The position numbers and the translations under genes were made by a program. The notes beneath the pieces were generated by a model. It saw nothing but the letters and a program-made list of their open reading frames with translations. It was not told the DNA's origin and did no database searches. From Xanthobacter autotrophicus (GTDB lineage Bacteria > Pseudomonadota > Alphaproteobacteria > Rhizobiales > Xanthobacteraceae): a DNA stretch of 64,000 nucleotides. Shown piece by piece: positions 37,302 through 46,561 of this stretch. The stretch lies in assembly GCF_005871085.1 (NCBI RefSeq), contig NZ_VAUP01000015.1:1-64000 (forward strand), given 5' to 3'. Within the stretch, counting starts at the first letter, position 1, and each line of letters begins with the position of its first letter.

Positions 37302-39080
37302 ATGGGTTCCGTATTCGTTTCTAATCTTGTTCTTCTTGTGGTTGCCGCCCTGGTTGTGGTCGGCACCCTGTCGAGCCTGCTCGCGGCGCGGTTCGGTGCG
37401 CCGATCCTTCTGGTATTCCTGATCATCGGTGTCGCGGCAGGGGAGGGCGGCCCCGGCGGCATCCATTTCAACGACTATTGGGCCACCTACATGGTGGGCT
37501 CGGCAGCGCTGGCAGTGATCCTGTTCGACGGCGGGCTGCGCATGCGTATCGCCAGCATGCGCGGTGCCATCATCCCGGCGGTGGGCCTGTCCACCATCGG
37601 CGTGGTGATGACGGCGGCGCTGGTGGCGCTGGTGGCGGGGCCGCTGCTAAGCCTCGGCCCGCTGGAAAGCCTGCTGGTGGGCGCCATCGTCGCTTCAACC
37701 GACGCGGCGGCGGTGTTGTTCCTGGTGCGCGCGCAGGGCCTTCATCTCGGCCGGCGGGTGGGCTCGGTGATCGAGATCGAGTCGGCCACCAACGATCCGG
37801 CGGCGGTGTTCCTCACCGTGCTTCTGGTGGAGCTTTTGACCACCAGCGCGGGCAGCCCCGGCATGGCCATGGTGTTTGGCGTGCTGCGGGAGATGGTGGT
37901 GGGTGCGGTGCTTGGGGTGGCGGGGGGCTATGCCATCGTCGCCCTGCTGAACCGGGTGGACCTGCCGGGCGGCCTTCATCCGGTGATGGTCATGGGCATC
38001 GCCGTGCTCTTGTTCGCGGTCACCTCGCTGTTGCACGGCTCCGGATTTCTGGCGGTCTATCTCGCCGGCCTGGTGCTGGGCAACCGGCCGGTGCGGGCCA
38101 TCGCCTCCATCACCTCGTTCCTCGATACCGTGACCTGGCTGTGCCAGATCGTCATGTTCGTGATGCTGGGGCTTCTGGTGTCGCCCGAGAAGATCCTGGT
38201 CTACGCGCTGCCCGCCTTGGGGGTCGCCGCGTTCCTCATCCTGGTGGGGCGCCCGGCGGCGGTGTTCCTGTGCCTCGCGCCGTTCCGCTTCTCGCTGAAG
38301 GAGAAGCTGTTCATCTCCTGGGCCGGGTTGCGCGGGGCGGTGTCCATCTTCCTCGCCACCATTCCCATGCTGGCGCATTTGCCGCAGGCCGAGGTTTATT
38401 TCAACGTCGCCTTCGCGGTGGTGCTGGTCTCCCTCATCCTGCACGGCTGGACCATGGCGACGGTGGCGCGGCGGCTCGACGTGACCTTGTCCGATCCCGC
38501 CCCCAGCATCCGCCGCTTCGAGATCGACCTGCCGGGGCAGACCGAGGTGGAGCTGGTCGCCTATCCCGTGGTGACCGGCACCCCCGCCACCGGACAGCAC
38601 GCGCTGCCCAGCTGGGCGCGGCTGGTGATGGTGGTGCGCGCCGGACAGACCCTGACCCCGGAAGCCGCCGGCCCGCTCAAGGTCGGCGACTACGGCTACG
38701 TGCTGGCGCCGCCCAAGCGGGTGCATCAGCTCGACCGGCTGTTCCGCCCGCAGGAGGTGACACCCATGGACGACGGCGCCGCCTTCCCCTTCGTGGGCGA
38801 GGTGCGGCTCGGCGATCTCGTGAGTTTCTACGGGCTGGTGGTGCCCGACGCGGAACTCGGCCTCACCATCGCCGAGGCCTTCTCCGACCGCTCGGACGAC
38901 CATCCGGCGCGGGGCATGCGCATCCGCTATGGCCATGCGGTGATCGAGGTGCGCGAGGTGGTGGACGGTCGCGTCACCTGGGCCGTGCTGCGGCTGGAGC
39001 CGGGCCGCCTCAAGCGTTCCATCGCGAAGGTGCGGCGGCTGTTCGGCCTCCAGCCCGAGGGGGACGACGACGAGGAGTGA
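37302..39080 (+). CDS. Potassium/proton antiporter, NhaP2/CvrA type
   Basis: A 592-residue CPA1 antiporter. About 12 membrane segments cover residues 1-390; key stretches are LIIGVAAGEGGPGGIHF, VGAIVASTDAAAVLFLVRAQ, IEIESATNDPAAVFLTVLLV and ISWAGLRGAVSIFLATIPML, containing the acidic ion-binding residues of the family. The C-terminus carries a TrkA-C-like domain (TLTPEAAGPLKVGDYGYVLA) and a CorC/HlyC-type domain. It probably expels K+ (or Na+) in exchange for protons at the inner membrane. The ATG at 37302 directly follows an in-frame GTG. Confidence 0.92.
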   Translation: MGSVFVSNLVLLVVAALVVVGTLSSLLAARFGAPILLVFLIIGVAAGEGGPGGIHFNDYWATYMVGSAALAVILFDGGLRMRIASMRGAIIPAVGLSTIGVVMTAALVALVAGPLLSLGPLESLLVGAIVASTDAAAVLFLVRAQGLHLGRRVGSVIEIESATNDPAAVFLTVLLVELLTTSAGSPGMAMVFGVLREMVVGAVLGVAGGYAIVALLNRVDLPGGLHPVMVMGIAVLLFAVTSLLHGSGFLAVYLAGLVLGNRPVRAIASITSFLDTVTWLCQIVMFVMLGLLVSPEKILVYALPALGVAAFLILVGRPAAVFLCLAPFRFSLKEKLFISWAGLRGAVSIFLATIPMLAHLPQAEVYFNVAFAVVLVSLILHGWTMATVARRLDVTLSDPAPSIRRFEIDLPGQTEVELVAYPVVTGTPATGQHALPSWARLVMVVRAGQTLTPEAAGPLKVGDYGYVLAPPKRVHQLDRLFRPQEVTPMDDGAAFPFVGEVRLGDLVSFYGLVVPDAELGLTIAEAFSDRSDDHPARGMRIRYGHAVIEVREVVDGRVTWAVLRLEPGRLKRSIAKVRRLFGLQPEGDDDEE

Positions 39081-39146
39081 GCGCCGTCATGTTTGCGCCG
39101 CGAGGACGGTTCAAAACCCGCCCTGAGATCCATCGAGGAGGCGGGG

Positions 39147-39461
39147 ATGAGGCTGTTCATGCGCCGGCGCGGGGAGGCGGGCCCCGCGCGCGATGCCGCC
39201 CGCGCATTGGCGGATCTCGTGCGCGACACCCTGAAGCTTGATGCGGACGCCACGGTCTCGGTCTCCGAGATTTCCTGTGGTGATCCCGCCTGCGGCGGCT
39301 CCGAGACGGTGGTTCTGGTGATGCGGCCGGGCGCGCGCACGCAAGCCGCAAAAGTGCTCATGCCCATGGGGCAGGTGACGCCCGAGGCGCTGGTCGCCGC
39401 CCTCAAGCCCCTGATGGAGGGGGAGGCCGCGGTCTCCACCGGAGGCCGTGTCCCAGTTTGA
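39147..39461 (+). CDS. Small conserved hypothetical protein
   Basis: A 104-residue protein beginning MRLFMRRRGEAGPARDAARA. The central part VSVSEISCGDPACGGSETVV with two cysteines, followed by LVMRPGARTQAAKVLMPMG, resembles small alphaproteobacterial proteins of unknown function that I remember only in outline. The ATG is preceded by GAGGCGGGG. It lies 66 bases after the antiporter gene in the same direction and may be cotranscribed. Function unknown. Confidence 0.6.
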   Translation: MRLFMRRRGEAGPARDAARALADLVRDTLKLDADATVSVSEISCGDPACGGSETVVLVMRPGARTQAAKVLMPMGQVTPEALVAALKPLMEGEAAVSTGGRVPV

Positions 39462-39507
39462 AAAGAGCCGCCGGCGCACCTGCTTTCCAACCCCGCGCCG
39501 GCCGGCT

Positions 39508-39592
39508 CCCTCTCCCGCCCGAACTCGGCTGTTGCCGAGTTCGGCTCCCCAGAGCTGAAGCCGGAAATATCCGGCTTCAGTGCGGGAGAGGG
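39508..39592. repeat. Nested palindromic intergenic element (cloverleaf-like)
   Basis: An outer 11-bp stem CCCTCTCCCGC (39508-39518) with GCGGGAGAGGG (39582-39592) encloses two inner hairpins: CCGAACTCGG with CCGAGTTCGG (39519-39544, 10 bp, 6-base loop) and CTGAAGCCGGA with TCCGGCTTCAG (39555-39580, 11 bp, 4-base loop). All stems are perfect. The element lies between the small hypothetical gene and the aminotransferase gene. It is not a simple terminator; it looks like a mobile or dispersed palindromic unit. Confidence 0.75.
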
Positions 39593-39711
39593 TTCAGAGC
39601 GCGCAGGGTCAAGCGGTAGGTTTTCAAATTGAGACACCACCAAACCGGACTTTCGTCCCACGGCGAGAAGGTCTAAACGGCCAGAGCCTTTTCCCTTGCC
39701 GTGACCGTTCC

Positions 39712-40905
39712 ATGTCCCTTCCTTCCGCCGCTTCCCGCCCCGCCCGGTCCCTCAACCCGATCTATGCGGAGCTGCCCACCACCATCTTCGAGGTGATGTC
39801 GCAGCTTGCCCGCACCCATGAGGCGGTCAATCTCGGCCAGGGTTTCCCGGACGATCCCGGCCCGGAGGACGTGCGGCGCACGGCGGCCGACGCTGTGGTG
39901 AACGGCTGGAACCAGTATCCCCCCATGATGGGCCTGCCGGAGCTGCGCGCCGCCGCCGCCACCCATTATCGCCGCTGGCAGGGGCTGGAGCTGGATCCCG
40001 ACGCCGAGGTGATGGTCACCTCCGGCGCCACCGAGGCGCTGGCCGGCGCGCTCCTCGCCCTCATCGAGTCCGGTGACGAGGTGGTGCTGTTCCAGCCGCT
40101 CTACGACGCCTACCTCCCATTGGTGAAGCGGGCCGGCGGCATCCCGAAGCTGGTGCGGCTCGAGCCGCCGTCCTGGAGCATCACGCGGGAGGCCCTCGCC
40201 GCCGCCTTCTCCGAGCGCACCAAGCTGGTGCTGTTCAACAATCCGCAGAACCCCACCGGTGTGGTCTATGGCCACGCGGAACTGGCGCTTTTGGCCGAGT
40301 TCTGCGTGGCGTTTGATGCCTATGCGGTGTCTGATGAGGTGTGGGAACACGTCATCTTCGACGGCGTCGCCTTCACCTCGCTCATGGCCCTGCCGGGCAT
40401 GCGCGAGCGCACCGTGAAAATCTCTTCCGCCGGCAAGATCTTCGGCATGACCGGATGGAAGGTGGGCCTCGTCTTCGCCGCCCCGCCGCTGATGAAGGTG
40501 TTGTCCAAGGCGCACCAGTTCCTCACCTTCACCACGCCGCCCAATTTGCAGGTGGCGGTGGCCTACGGGCTCGGCAAGGCGGACGATTATTTCACCGGCA
40601 TGCGGGCCGACCTCCAGCGCTCCCGCGACCGTCTGGCGCAGGGGCTCGCCAGCCTCGGCTTTTCGGTGCTGCCGTCGGCGGGCACCTATTTCCTCTCCAT
40701 CGACCTTGCCGCCCACACCAACGGAGCGGACGATGAGGCCTTCTGCCTCGATCTGGTGCGCACCTTCGGGGTCGCCACCATCCCGGTTTCGGCCTTCTAT
40801 GCCCAGGACGCGGTGAAGAGCGTGGTGCGCTTCTGCTTCGCCAAGCGCGACGAGACCATCGACCGCGCGCTGGAGCGGCTGGCCAAGGTGACGCTGCGGC
40901 GCTGA
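39712..40905 (+). CDS. Class I/II pyridoxal-phosphate aminotransferase
   Basis: A 397-residue fold-type I aminotransferase. The signature regions are NLGQGFPDDPGPEDV, MVTSGATEALAGALLALI, FNNPQNPTGVVY, YAVSDEVWEHVIFDG and the PLP lysine in SSAGKIFGMTGWKVGLVF. It is closest in feel to the methionine/kynurenine aminotransferase or DapC-like branch (YbdL type); substrate cannot be fixed. The ATG at 39712 lies at the start of the family-like sequence. It stands alone between the palindromic element and the RND efflux genes. Confidence 0.9.
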   Translation: MSLPSAASRPARSLNPIYAELPTTIFEVMSQLARTHEAVNLGQGFPDDPGPEDVRRTAADAVVNGWNQYPPMMGLPELRAAAATHYRRWQGLELDPDAEVMVTSGATEALAGALLALIESGDEVVLFQPLYDAYLPLVKRAGGIPKLVRLEPPSWSITREALAAAFSERTKLVLFNNPQNPTGVVYGHAELALLAEFCVAFDAYAVSDEVWEHVIFDGVAFTSLMALPGMRERTVKISSAGKIFGMTGWKVGLVFAAPPLMKVLSKAHQFLTFTTPPNLQVAVAYGLGKADDYFTGMRADLQRSRDRLAQGLASLGFSVLPSAGTYFLSIDLAAHTNGADDEAFCLDLVRTFGVATIPVSAFYAQDAVKSVVRFCFAKRDETIDRALERLAKVTLRR

Positions 40906-41178
40906 CGGCCGGCGCGGGCGATCACGAGTGTGTGCATCACAAGTGTATCATGGTTGCCCGGCGCCCTCGGTGCGGACCTGACCAAACCTTAATTGGACCG
41001 GACGATCAGCTTGGTGTTGCATTGCGGCGAGCGAGGCCGGGGCCGTTGCGCCCACACCTTTCGGATTGCGTAGGAACCCGAATGGTGCGTGGTCTCTGGC
41101 GGGCGAGGGTGCGGAGTTCCGTCAGGTCTGCCGAACCTGGACGGATTCGGCTCTGGCGGGTGGGCGATCGAGGTTTGC

Positions 41179-42330
41179 ATGTCTTCGGAGACGGGATCGC
41201 GTAAACGACGGGTTCTATTGGCTGTCCTGTGTCTGGCGGTGCTCGGCGCGGGAGCCTGGGCTTGGGACCGGAAGCCCTGGATCAGCGCCGCGGCGCAAAA
41301 GCCGGCGAGCACGTCGGGGCGGGTGGTCGCGGTGCTCGCCGCCAAGGCCGAGCGCACTGCGCTCCCGGTACGGGTGGAGGCCCTGGGCACCGTCGAATCC
41401 ATGGTCACCGTGCCGATCCGCTCGCGGGTCGCCGCGGCGGTGGACAAGGTGGGCTTTGCCGACGGCGCCTTCGTGCAGGCAGGCGATCTTCTCTTCGCCC
41501 TCGATTCCCGCGTCATCGACGCCGAAATCCGCCAGTCCGAGGCGACGCTGGCCCGCGACAAGGTGCAACTGGAGAAGACCCTGCGCGACGTGGAGCGCTA
41601 TAGCGGCCTCGCCACGCGCAACGCGGTCTCGCAGGTGCAGGTGGATGACGCCAAGACCACCGCCGACGTGCAGAAGGCCACTGTGGCGCAGGACGAGGCG
41701 AACCTGCAGTCGCTCAAGGTCCAGCGCGGCTATTACGACATCCGCTCCCCGGCCTCCGGACGCATCGGCGTGTCGGCCGCCCGGGCCGGCGCGGTGATCC
41801 GCGTGGACGACACGCTGGCCACGGTGCGCCAGCTGAAGCCCATCTATGTCGCCTTCGGTCTGCCGGAGCGCTACATCGCCGACCTGCGGGCGGCCCAGGA
41901 TGCCAAGGTCTCCATCACCCTCCACGGTTCGGGCGAGACCATCTCCGACGGCAAGGTGGCGGTGATCGACAATACGGTGGACCCGCAGACCGGGACCCTC
42001 ACCGCCCGCGCCATCTTCGCCAATGCGGACGAGCGGCTGTGGCCCGGCACGCTGGGCGCCGTCACCGTGACGCTCCGGATGGAGAACGACATCGTCGCCG
42101 TCCCCAGCGAGGCGGTGCAGACCGGGCAGGACGGCACCTTCGTCTTCGTGGTGGAGGACGGCATCGCCAAGGTGCGGCCGGTCACCACCACGCGAACGGT
42201 GGAGGGACGCTCGGTGATAACCAAGGGGCTCTCCGGCGGCGAGACGGTGGTCACCGACGGCCAGCTTTCCCTGCGCAACGGCAGCCGGGTGAACGTGCGC
42301 ACCCGCACCCCGCCCGTCGCCGGGAGCTGA
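41179..42330 (+). CDS. RND efflux periplasmic adaptor (membrane fusion protein)
   Basis: A 383-residue adaptor protein of the MdtA/AcrA type. A signal-anchor helix (RRVLLAVLCLAVLGAGAWAW) is followed by the lipoyl half-motifs (VRVEALGTVESMVTVPIRS and DIRSPASGRIGVSAARAGA), a helical hairpin near residues 120-180 and beta-barrel domains ending in GGETVVTDGQLSLRNGSRV. It bridges the inner-membrane pump and an outer-membrane channel in the periplasm. The ATG at 41179 has GAGG upstream. It ends 5 bases before the pump gene. No outer-membrane factor or regulator is adjacent. Confidence 0.93.
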   Translation: MSSETGSRKRRVLLAVLCLAVLGAGAWAWDRKPWISAAAQKPASTSGRVVAVLAAKAERTALPVRVEALGTVESMVTVPIRSRVAAAVDKVGFADGAFVQAGDLLFALDSRVIDAEIRQSEATLARDKVQLEKTLRDVERYSGLATRNAVSQVQVDDAKTTADVQKATVAQDEANLQSLKVQRGYYDIRSPASGRIGVSAARAGAVIRVDDTLATVRQLKPIYVAFGLPERYIADLRAAQDAKVSITLHGSGETISDGKVAVIDNTVDPQTGTLTARAIFANADERLWPGTLGAVTVTLRMENDIVAVPSEAVQTGQDGTFVFVVEDGIAKVRPVTTTRTVEGRSVITKGLSGGETVVTDGQLSLRNGSRVNVRTRTPPVAGS

Positions 42331-42335
42331 GCCCC

Positions 42336-45300
42336 ATGTTCGCCGAATTGTGCATCCGCCGCCCCGTCATGACGACGCTGATGATGCTGTCGCTGGTGGT
42401 GGCGGGCCTGTTCGCCTATCGCCAGTTGCCGGTGGCGGCGTTGCCGCGGGTGGATTTTCCCACCATCACCATTTCGGCCACCCTGTCGGGCGCCAGCCCC
42501 GAAACCATGGCGACGGCGGTGGCGACACCCATCGAGCGCCAACTGGCCACCATCGCCGGCATCTCTTCGCTCACCTCGTCGAGCACCCAGGGCTCCAGCT
42601 CCATCACCGTGCAGTTCGACCTGAACCGCAACATCGACGCCGCCGCCCTCGACGTGCAATCCGCCCTCTCCGTGGCGCAGCGCCAGCTGCCCCAGGAGAT
42701 GACCATCCCGCCAAGCTTCCGCAAGGTTAATCCCGCCGACGCGCCGGTGCTGCTGCTGGTGGTCTCATCCGACACCCTGCCGCTGTCGGCGGTGAACGAA
42801 TATGCCGATACCCTCATCGGCCAGCAGATCTCCCAGCTGCCCGGCGTGGCGCAGGTACAGATCTACGGCACCCAGAAATATGCGGTGCGCATTCGGGTGG
42901 ATCCCGCCGCCGCCGGGGCGCGCAATATCTCGGCCGACGACATCCAGGGCGCCGTTTCGGCTGCCGCCTCCAACACGCCGCTGGGCATCATCTCCGGTCC
43001 CAAGCAGTCGCAGACCATCGACATGGGCTCCACCAAGGCAGATGCGACCCAGTTCCGCCGCATCGTGGTGGCCTGGCGCAACGGGGCCCCGGTGCGGCTG
43101 GAGGAGATCGCCACCATCTCCGACGGCGTGGAGAACGAGCGGATAGCGAGCTGGTACAACGACACCCGCGCCATCATCCTCGCGGTGGTGCGCCAGCCCG
43201 ATGCCAATACCGTGAGCGTGGTGGACGAGGTGCGCGCGCGCCTGCCGTCGTTCCGCGCCCAGCTGCCGGCCTCGGTCAACATCGACACCTTCATGGACCG
43301 CTCGGTCTCCATCCGCGATGCGGTGGCCGACGTGCAGAAGACCCTGTTCGAGGCCATCGCCCTCGTGGTGCTGGTGATCTTCCTGTTCCTGCGCAACGTG
43401 CGCGCCACCATCATCCCCTCGCTGGCGCTGCCGCTCTCTATCGTCTCCACCTTCGCGGTCATGTGGGTGCTGGGCTTCTCCATCAACAACATGACGCTGC
43501 TGGCGCTGACGCTCTGCGTGGGCTTCGTGGTGGACGACGCCATCGTGGTGCTGGAGAACATCTACCGCCACGTGGAGAATGGCGAAAAGCCGTTCCGCGC
43601 CGCCATCCGCGGCTCGCGGGAAATCGGCTTCACCATCATCTCCATGACCCTGTCGCTGGTGGCGGTGTTCATCCCGGTCCTGTTCATGGGCGGGGTGGTA
43701 GGGCGGGTGTTCCGCGAATTCGCGGTCACCATCTCCGTCGCCATCCTGGTTTCGGGCTTCGTCTCGCTGACCCTGACACCCATGCTGTGCGCCCGCGTGA
43801 TGAAGGCGCCGGACCATGCGAAGAAGCCGTCCCTCTTCTTCCGCATCACCGAGCGCATGTTCGAGGCCTGGCTCGGCGCCTACCGGGTGAGCCTTGATTT
43901 CGTGCTGCGGCACCGCCCCTTCATGCTGGTGGTGACGCTCGCGACGGTGGCCCTCTCGGTCTATCTCTACATCATCATCCCCAAGGGCTTCTTCCCGCAG
44001 GAGGACAACGGCTTCATCACCGGCACGGTGGAGGCCGCCACCGACTCATCCTTCGACGCCATGGTGGCGCGGCAGAAGGAGGTGGCGGACGCCATCAAGG
44101 CCGATCCGGATGTGGACTATCTGGTCTCCACCGCCGGCGCCACGGGCAACAGCCGCACCACCAACACCGGCCGCCTGTTCATCGCCCTGAAGTCCCGCGA
44201 CACCCGCCTTCTGTCCGCCGACGGGGTGATCCAGAACCTGCGGCGCCGGGTGTCCCAGGTGCCGGGCGTGAACGTGTTCTTCCAGCCGGTGCAGAACATC
44301 TCGGTGGGCGGCGTCGCCTCCAAGAGCCAGTTCCAGTACACGCTGCAGAGCGCCGACACCCAGACCCTCTTCACCGTCGCCAAGGACATGGAGCAGCGCC
44401 TCGCCGCCCTGCCGGGCCTGCGCGACGTGACCTCCGATCTTCAGATCAGCAATCCGCAGATCACCATCGTTCTCGACAAGGACAAGGCGGCGGCCCTCGG
44501 CATTACCGAGCAGCAGTTACGCGATGCGCTCTACACCCAGTTCGGCACCCGCCAGATCGCGACGCTCTATACCTCCACCAACCAGTTCGCCATCATCGCC
44601 GAGGTGCAGCCGCGCTTCCAGCGCGAGCCGGGCGACATCGGCCGGGTCTATCTGCGCACCTCATCGGGCGCCGTGGTGCCGCTGGAGACGGTGGCCAACA
44701 TCACCCGCACGGTGGGGCCGCTCTCCATCCAGCACCAGCAGCAGCAGCCGGCGGTGACCATCTCGTTCAACCTCGCCCCCGGCACGGCGCTGGGCCAGGC
44801 GGTGGAGCAGATCGAGGCCGCGGCGCTGGATGCCGCCATTCCCGCCAGCATCACCACCGGCTTTGCCGGCAACGCCCAGGTGTTCCAGGATTCGCTCTCC
44901 AACCAGCCGCTGCTCATCCTCGCGGCGGTGGTGGTGATCTATATCGTGCTGGGCATCCTCTACGAGAGCTTCATCCACCCCATCACCATCCTGTCGGGCC
45001 TGCCGTCTGCGGGCATCGGGGCGCTCATCACCCTGATGGTGGCCGGCATGGAATTGTCGGTGATCGCCATCATCGGCATCATCATGCTGGTGGGCATCGT
45101 GAAGAAGAACGCCATCATGATGATCGACGTGGCGCTGGAGCGCCGCCGCGCCGGGGCGTTGGCGCAGGACGCCATCCGTGAGGCGGCGCTGCTGCGCTTC
45201 CGCCCCATCATGATGACCACGCTGGCCGCCATCTTCGGCGTGCTGCCCATCGCGCTCGGGGCCGGGGCGGGCTCGGAGCTGCGCCAGCCTTTGGGCGTGG

Positions 45301-45464
45301 CGGTGGTGGGCGGGCTGCTCTTGTCGCAGCTTTTGACGCTCTACATCACGCCGGTGATCTATCTCTATCTCGACCGGCTGGACGGGGTGGTGCACCACGC
45401 CATCTCGGGCCGCCACGCGGAGCCGGTGGCCAAGCCCGTCCCGGACCGCATCGCGGCGGAGTAG
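42336..45464 (+). CDS. RND multidrug efflux permease (MdtB/MdtC-like)
   Basis: A 1042-residue inner-membrane proton/drug antiporter of the HAE1 type. It begins MFAELCIRRPVMTTLMMLSL and has two repeats of periplasmic loop plus membrane bundle. Typical segments are GASPETMATAVATPIERQLA, TLCVGFVVDDAIVVLENIYR (proton-relay aspartates in membrane helix 4), TLSLVAVFIPVLFMGGVVGR and MLVGIVKKNAIMMID. The length is normal and it is uninterrupted. It forms the efflux pump with the adaptor upstream; substrates are unknown. Confidence 0.95.
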   Translation: MFAELCIRRPVMTTLMMLSLVVAGLFAYRQLPVAALPRVDFPTITISATLSGASPETMATAVATPIERQLATIAGISSLTSSSTQGSSSITVQFDLNRNIDAAALDVQSALSVAQRQLPQEMTIPPSFRKVNPADAPVLLLVVSSDTLPLSAVNEYADTLIGQQISQLPGVAQVQIYGTQKYAVRIRVDPAAAGARNISADDIQGAVSAAASNTPLGIISGPKQSQTIDMGSTKADATQFRRIVVAWRNGAPVRLEEIATISDGVENERIASWYNDTRAIILAVVRQPDANTVSVVDEVRARLPSFRAQLPASVNIDTFMDRSVSIRDAVADVQKTLFEAIALVVLVIFLFLRNVRATIIPSLALPLSIVSTFAVMWVLGFSINNMTLLALTLCVGFVVDDAIVVLENIYRHVENGEKPFRAAIRGSREIGFTIISMTLSLVAVFIPVLFMGGVVGRVFREFAVTISVAILVSGFVSLTLTPMLCARVMKAPDHAKKPSLFFRITERMFEAWLGAYRVSLDFVLRHRPFMLVVTLATVALSVYLYIIIPKGFFPQEDNGFITGTVEAATDSSFDAMVARQKEVADAIKADPDVDYLVSTAGATGNSRTTNTGRLFIALKSRDTRLLSADGVIQNLRRRVSQVPGVNVFFQPVQNISVGGVASKSQFQYTLQSADTQTLFTVAKDMEQRLAALPGLRDVTSDLQISNPQITIVLDKDKAAALGITEQQLRDALYTQFGTRQIATLYTSTNQFAIIAEVQPRFQREPGDIGRVYLRTSSGAVVPLETVANITRTVGPLSIQHQQQQPAVTISFNLAPGTALGQAVEQIEAAALDAAIPASITTGFAGNAQVFQDSLSNQPLLILAAVVVIYIVLGILYESFIHPITILSGLPSAGIGALITLMVAGMELSVIAIIGIIMLVGIVKKNAIMMIDVALERRRAGALAQDAIREAALLRFRPIMMTTLAAIFGVLPIALGAGAGSELRQPLGVAVVGGLLLSQLLTLYITPVIYLYLDRLDGVVHHAISGRHAEPVAKPVPDRIAAE

Positions 45465-45485
45465 GGCGGGGCTGCGCCCGCTCCC

Positions 45486-45815
45486 TCAGGTCACCGAGCG
45501 GGCGGCGCGGCGTTCGCGCAGGGCGAATTGCAGGTTGCGGATATAGATGAAGGTGGACAGCGCCTGCCCGGCGATGAACACCGGATCGCGCCGGTAAAGC
45601 GCATAGATCAGCAGCAGCGTGCCGCCGCCCAGCGAAAAGGTCCAGAAGGCGAACGGGATCACCGAGCGCTGCGCCTTCTCGCTGGCGATCCACTGCACCA
45701 CGAAGCGCATGGTGAACATGATCTGGGCCACGAGACCCAGCACCACCCACCAGTCGAACTGGTCAATGAAGACGTCGTGCAGGTAATCGCCGATCTGGCT
45801 GAGGTAATAGATCAT
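45486..45815 (-). CDS. Lipid A biosynthesis N-terminal-domain (LAB_N) membrane protein
   Basis: A 109-residue protein with three membrane segments, matching the LAB_N family: WWVVLGLVAQIMFTMRFVVQ, then VIPFAFWTFSLGGGTLLLIYA and FIAGQALSTFIYIRNLQFAL. LAB_N proteins occur beside ArnC-like glycosyltransferases and may form part of the membrane machinery for undecaprenyl- or dodecaprenyl-phosphate sugars. Its ATG overlaps the glycosyltransferase stop. Last gene of a four-gene operon. Confidence 0.88.
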   Translation of the reverse strand: MIYYLSQIGDYLHDVFIDQFDWWVVLGLVAQIMFTMRFVVQWIASEKAQRSVIPFAFWTFSLGGGTLLLIYALYRRDPVFIAGQALSTFIYIRNLQFALRERRAARSVT

Positions 45816-46561
45816 CAGCCGCGCTCCACCACGTGCGGGACGCGCCGCCGCTGCACCAGCCACCACACCCCGAACAGATCCAGGATCCCCACGCCGAAGC
45901 GGTTCCAGAACCCGTATTTGGACACACCGGTCCAGCGCTCGCGGTCCACCACCTTCACGGTGCGGGTCTCATAGCCCTCGCGCCGCACCAGCGCCGCCAT
46001 GAAGCGGTGCTGGCCATCGAACACCGGCAGGCGCAGGTGCAGGTCGCGCCGTACCGCCTTCAGGCCGCATCCGGTGTCGCGGGAACCGTCGTTGAGAAGC
46101 GCTGCACGGATCCGGTTGGCAAGGCGCGACTGGTAGCGCTTGAAGCGCGTGTCCTTGCGGCCCTGCCTCTCGCCCTGGACCATGCCCACCTGTGCGCCGC
46201 CCTCGTCCATCACCCGGATCATCTCGGGCAGGTAGGCCGGGTTGTTCTGCCCGTCGCCGTCGAGGAGCAGCAGGATGTCGCCCCGCGCCGCGTGGGCGCC
46301 GGTGTCCACGCCCGCGGTCTTGCCACAGGATGTCTCATGCACCAGCAGGCGCAGGTAGGGCCGCGTGGCCGCCGCCTTGCGCAGATTGGCGAGGGTGGCG
46401 TCGGTGGAGCCGTCGTCCACGAAGATCAGCTCGAATGGCTCGATGGTGAGGGCGCGGTCGATCTCCTCGATCAGCGGCAGGACGTTGTCCGCCTCGTCTT
46501 TCACGGAAATGATCACCGACAGCCGGGGGGCTACGGAGGCTTGGGCAATGGGGGAGGTCAC
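45815..46561 (-). CDS. Family 2 glycosyltransferase, DPM1/ArnC/RgtE-like
   Basis: A 248-residue GT-A enzyme. LSVIISVKDEADNVLPLIEE, the LIFVDDGSTDATL motif, DILLLLDGDGQNNPAYL (DxD region) and LNDGSRDTGCGLKAVRRD are visible. It lacks the long C-terminal membrane domain, and a separate LAB_N protein follows. The usual reaction is transfer of a sugar from a nucleotide donor to a polyprenyl phosphate, making the donor for the GT39-type transferase encoded upstream. Overlaps both neighbours by a few bases. Confidence 0.9.
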   Translation of the reverse strand: MTSPIAQASVAPRLSVIISVKDEADNVLPLIEEIDRALTIEPFELIFVDDGSTDATLANLRKAAATRPYLRLLVHETSCGKTAGVDTGAHAARGDILLLLDGDGQNNPAYLPEMIRVMDEGGAQVGMVQGERQGRKDTRFKRYQSRLANRIRAALLNDGSRDTGCGLKAVRRDLHLRLPVFDGQHRFMAALVRREGYETRTVKVVDRERWTGVSKYGFWNRFGVGILDLFGVWWLVQRRRVPHVVERG

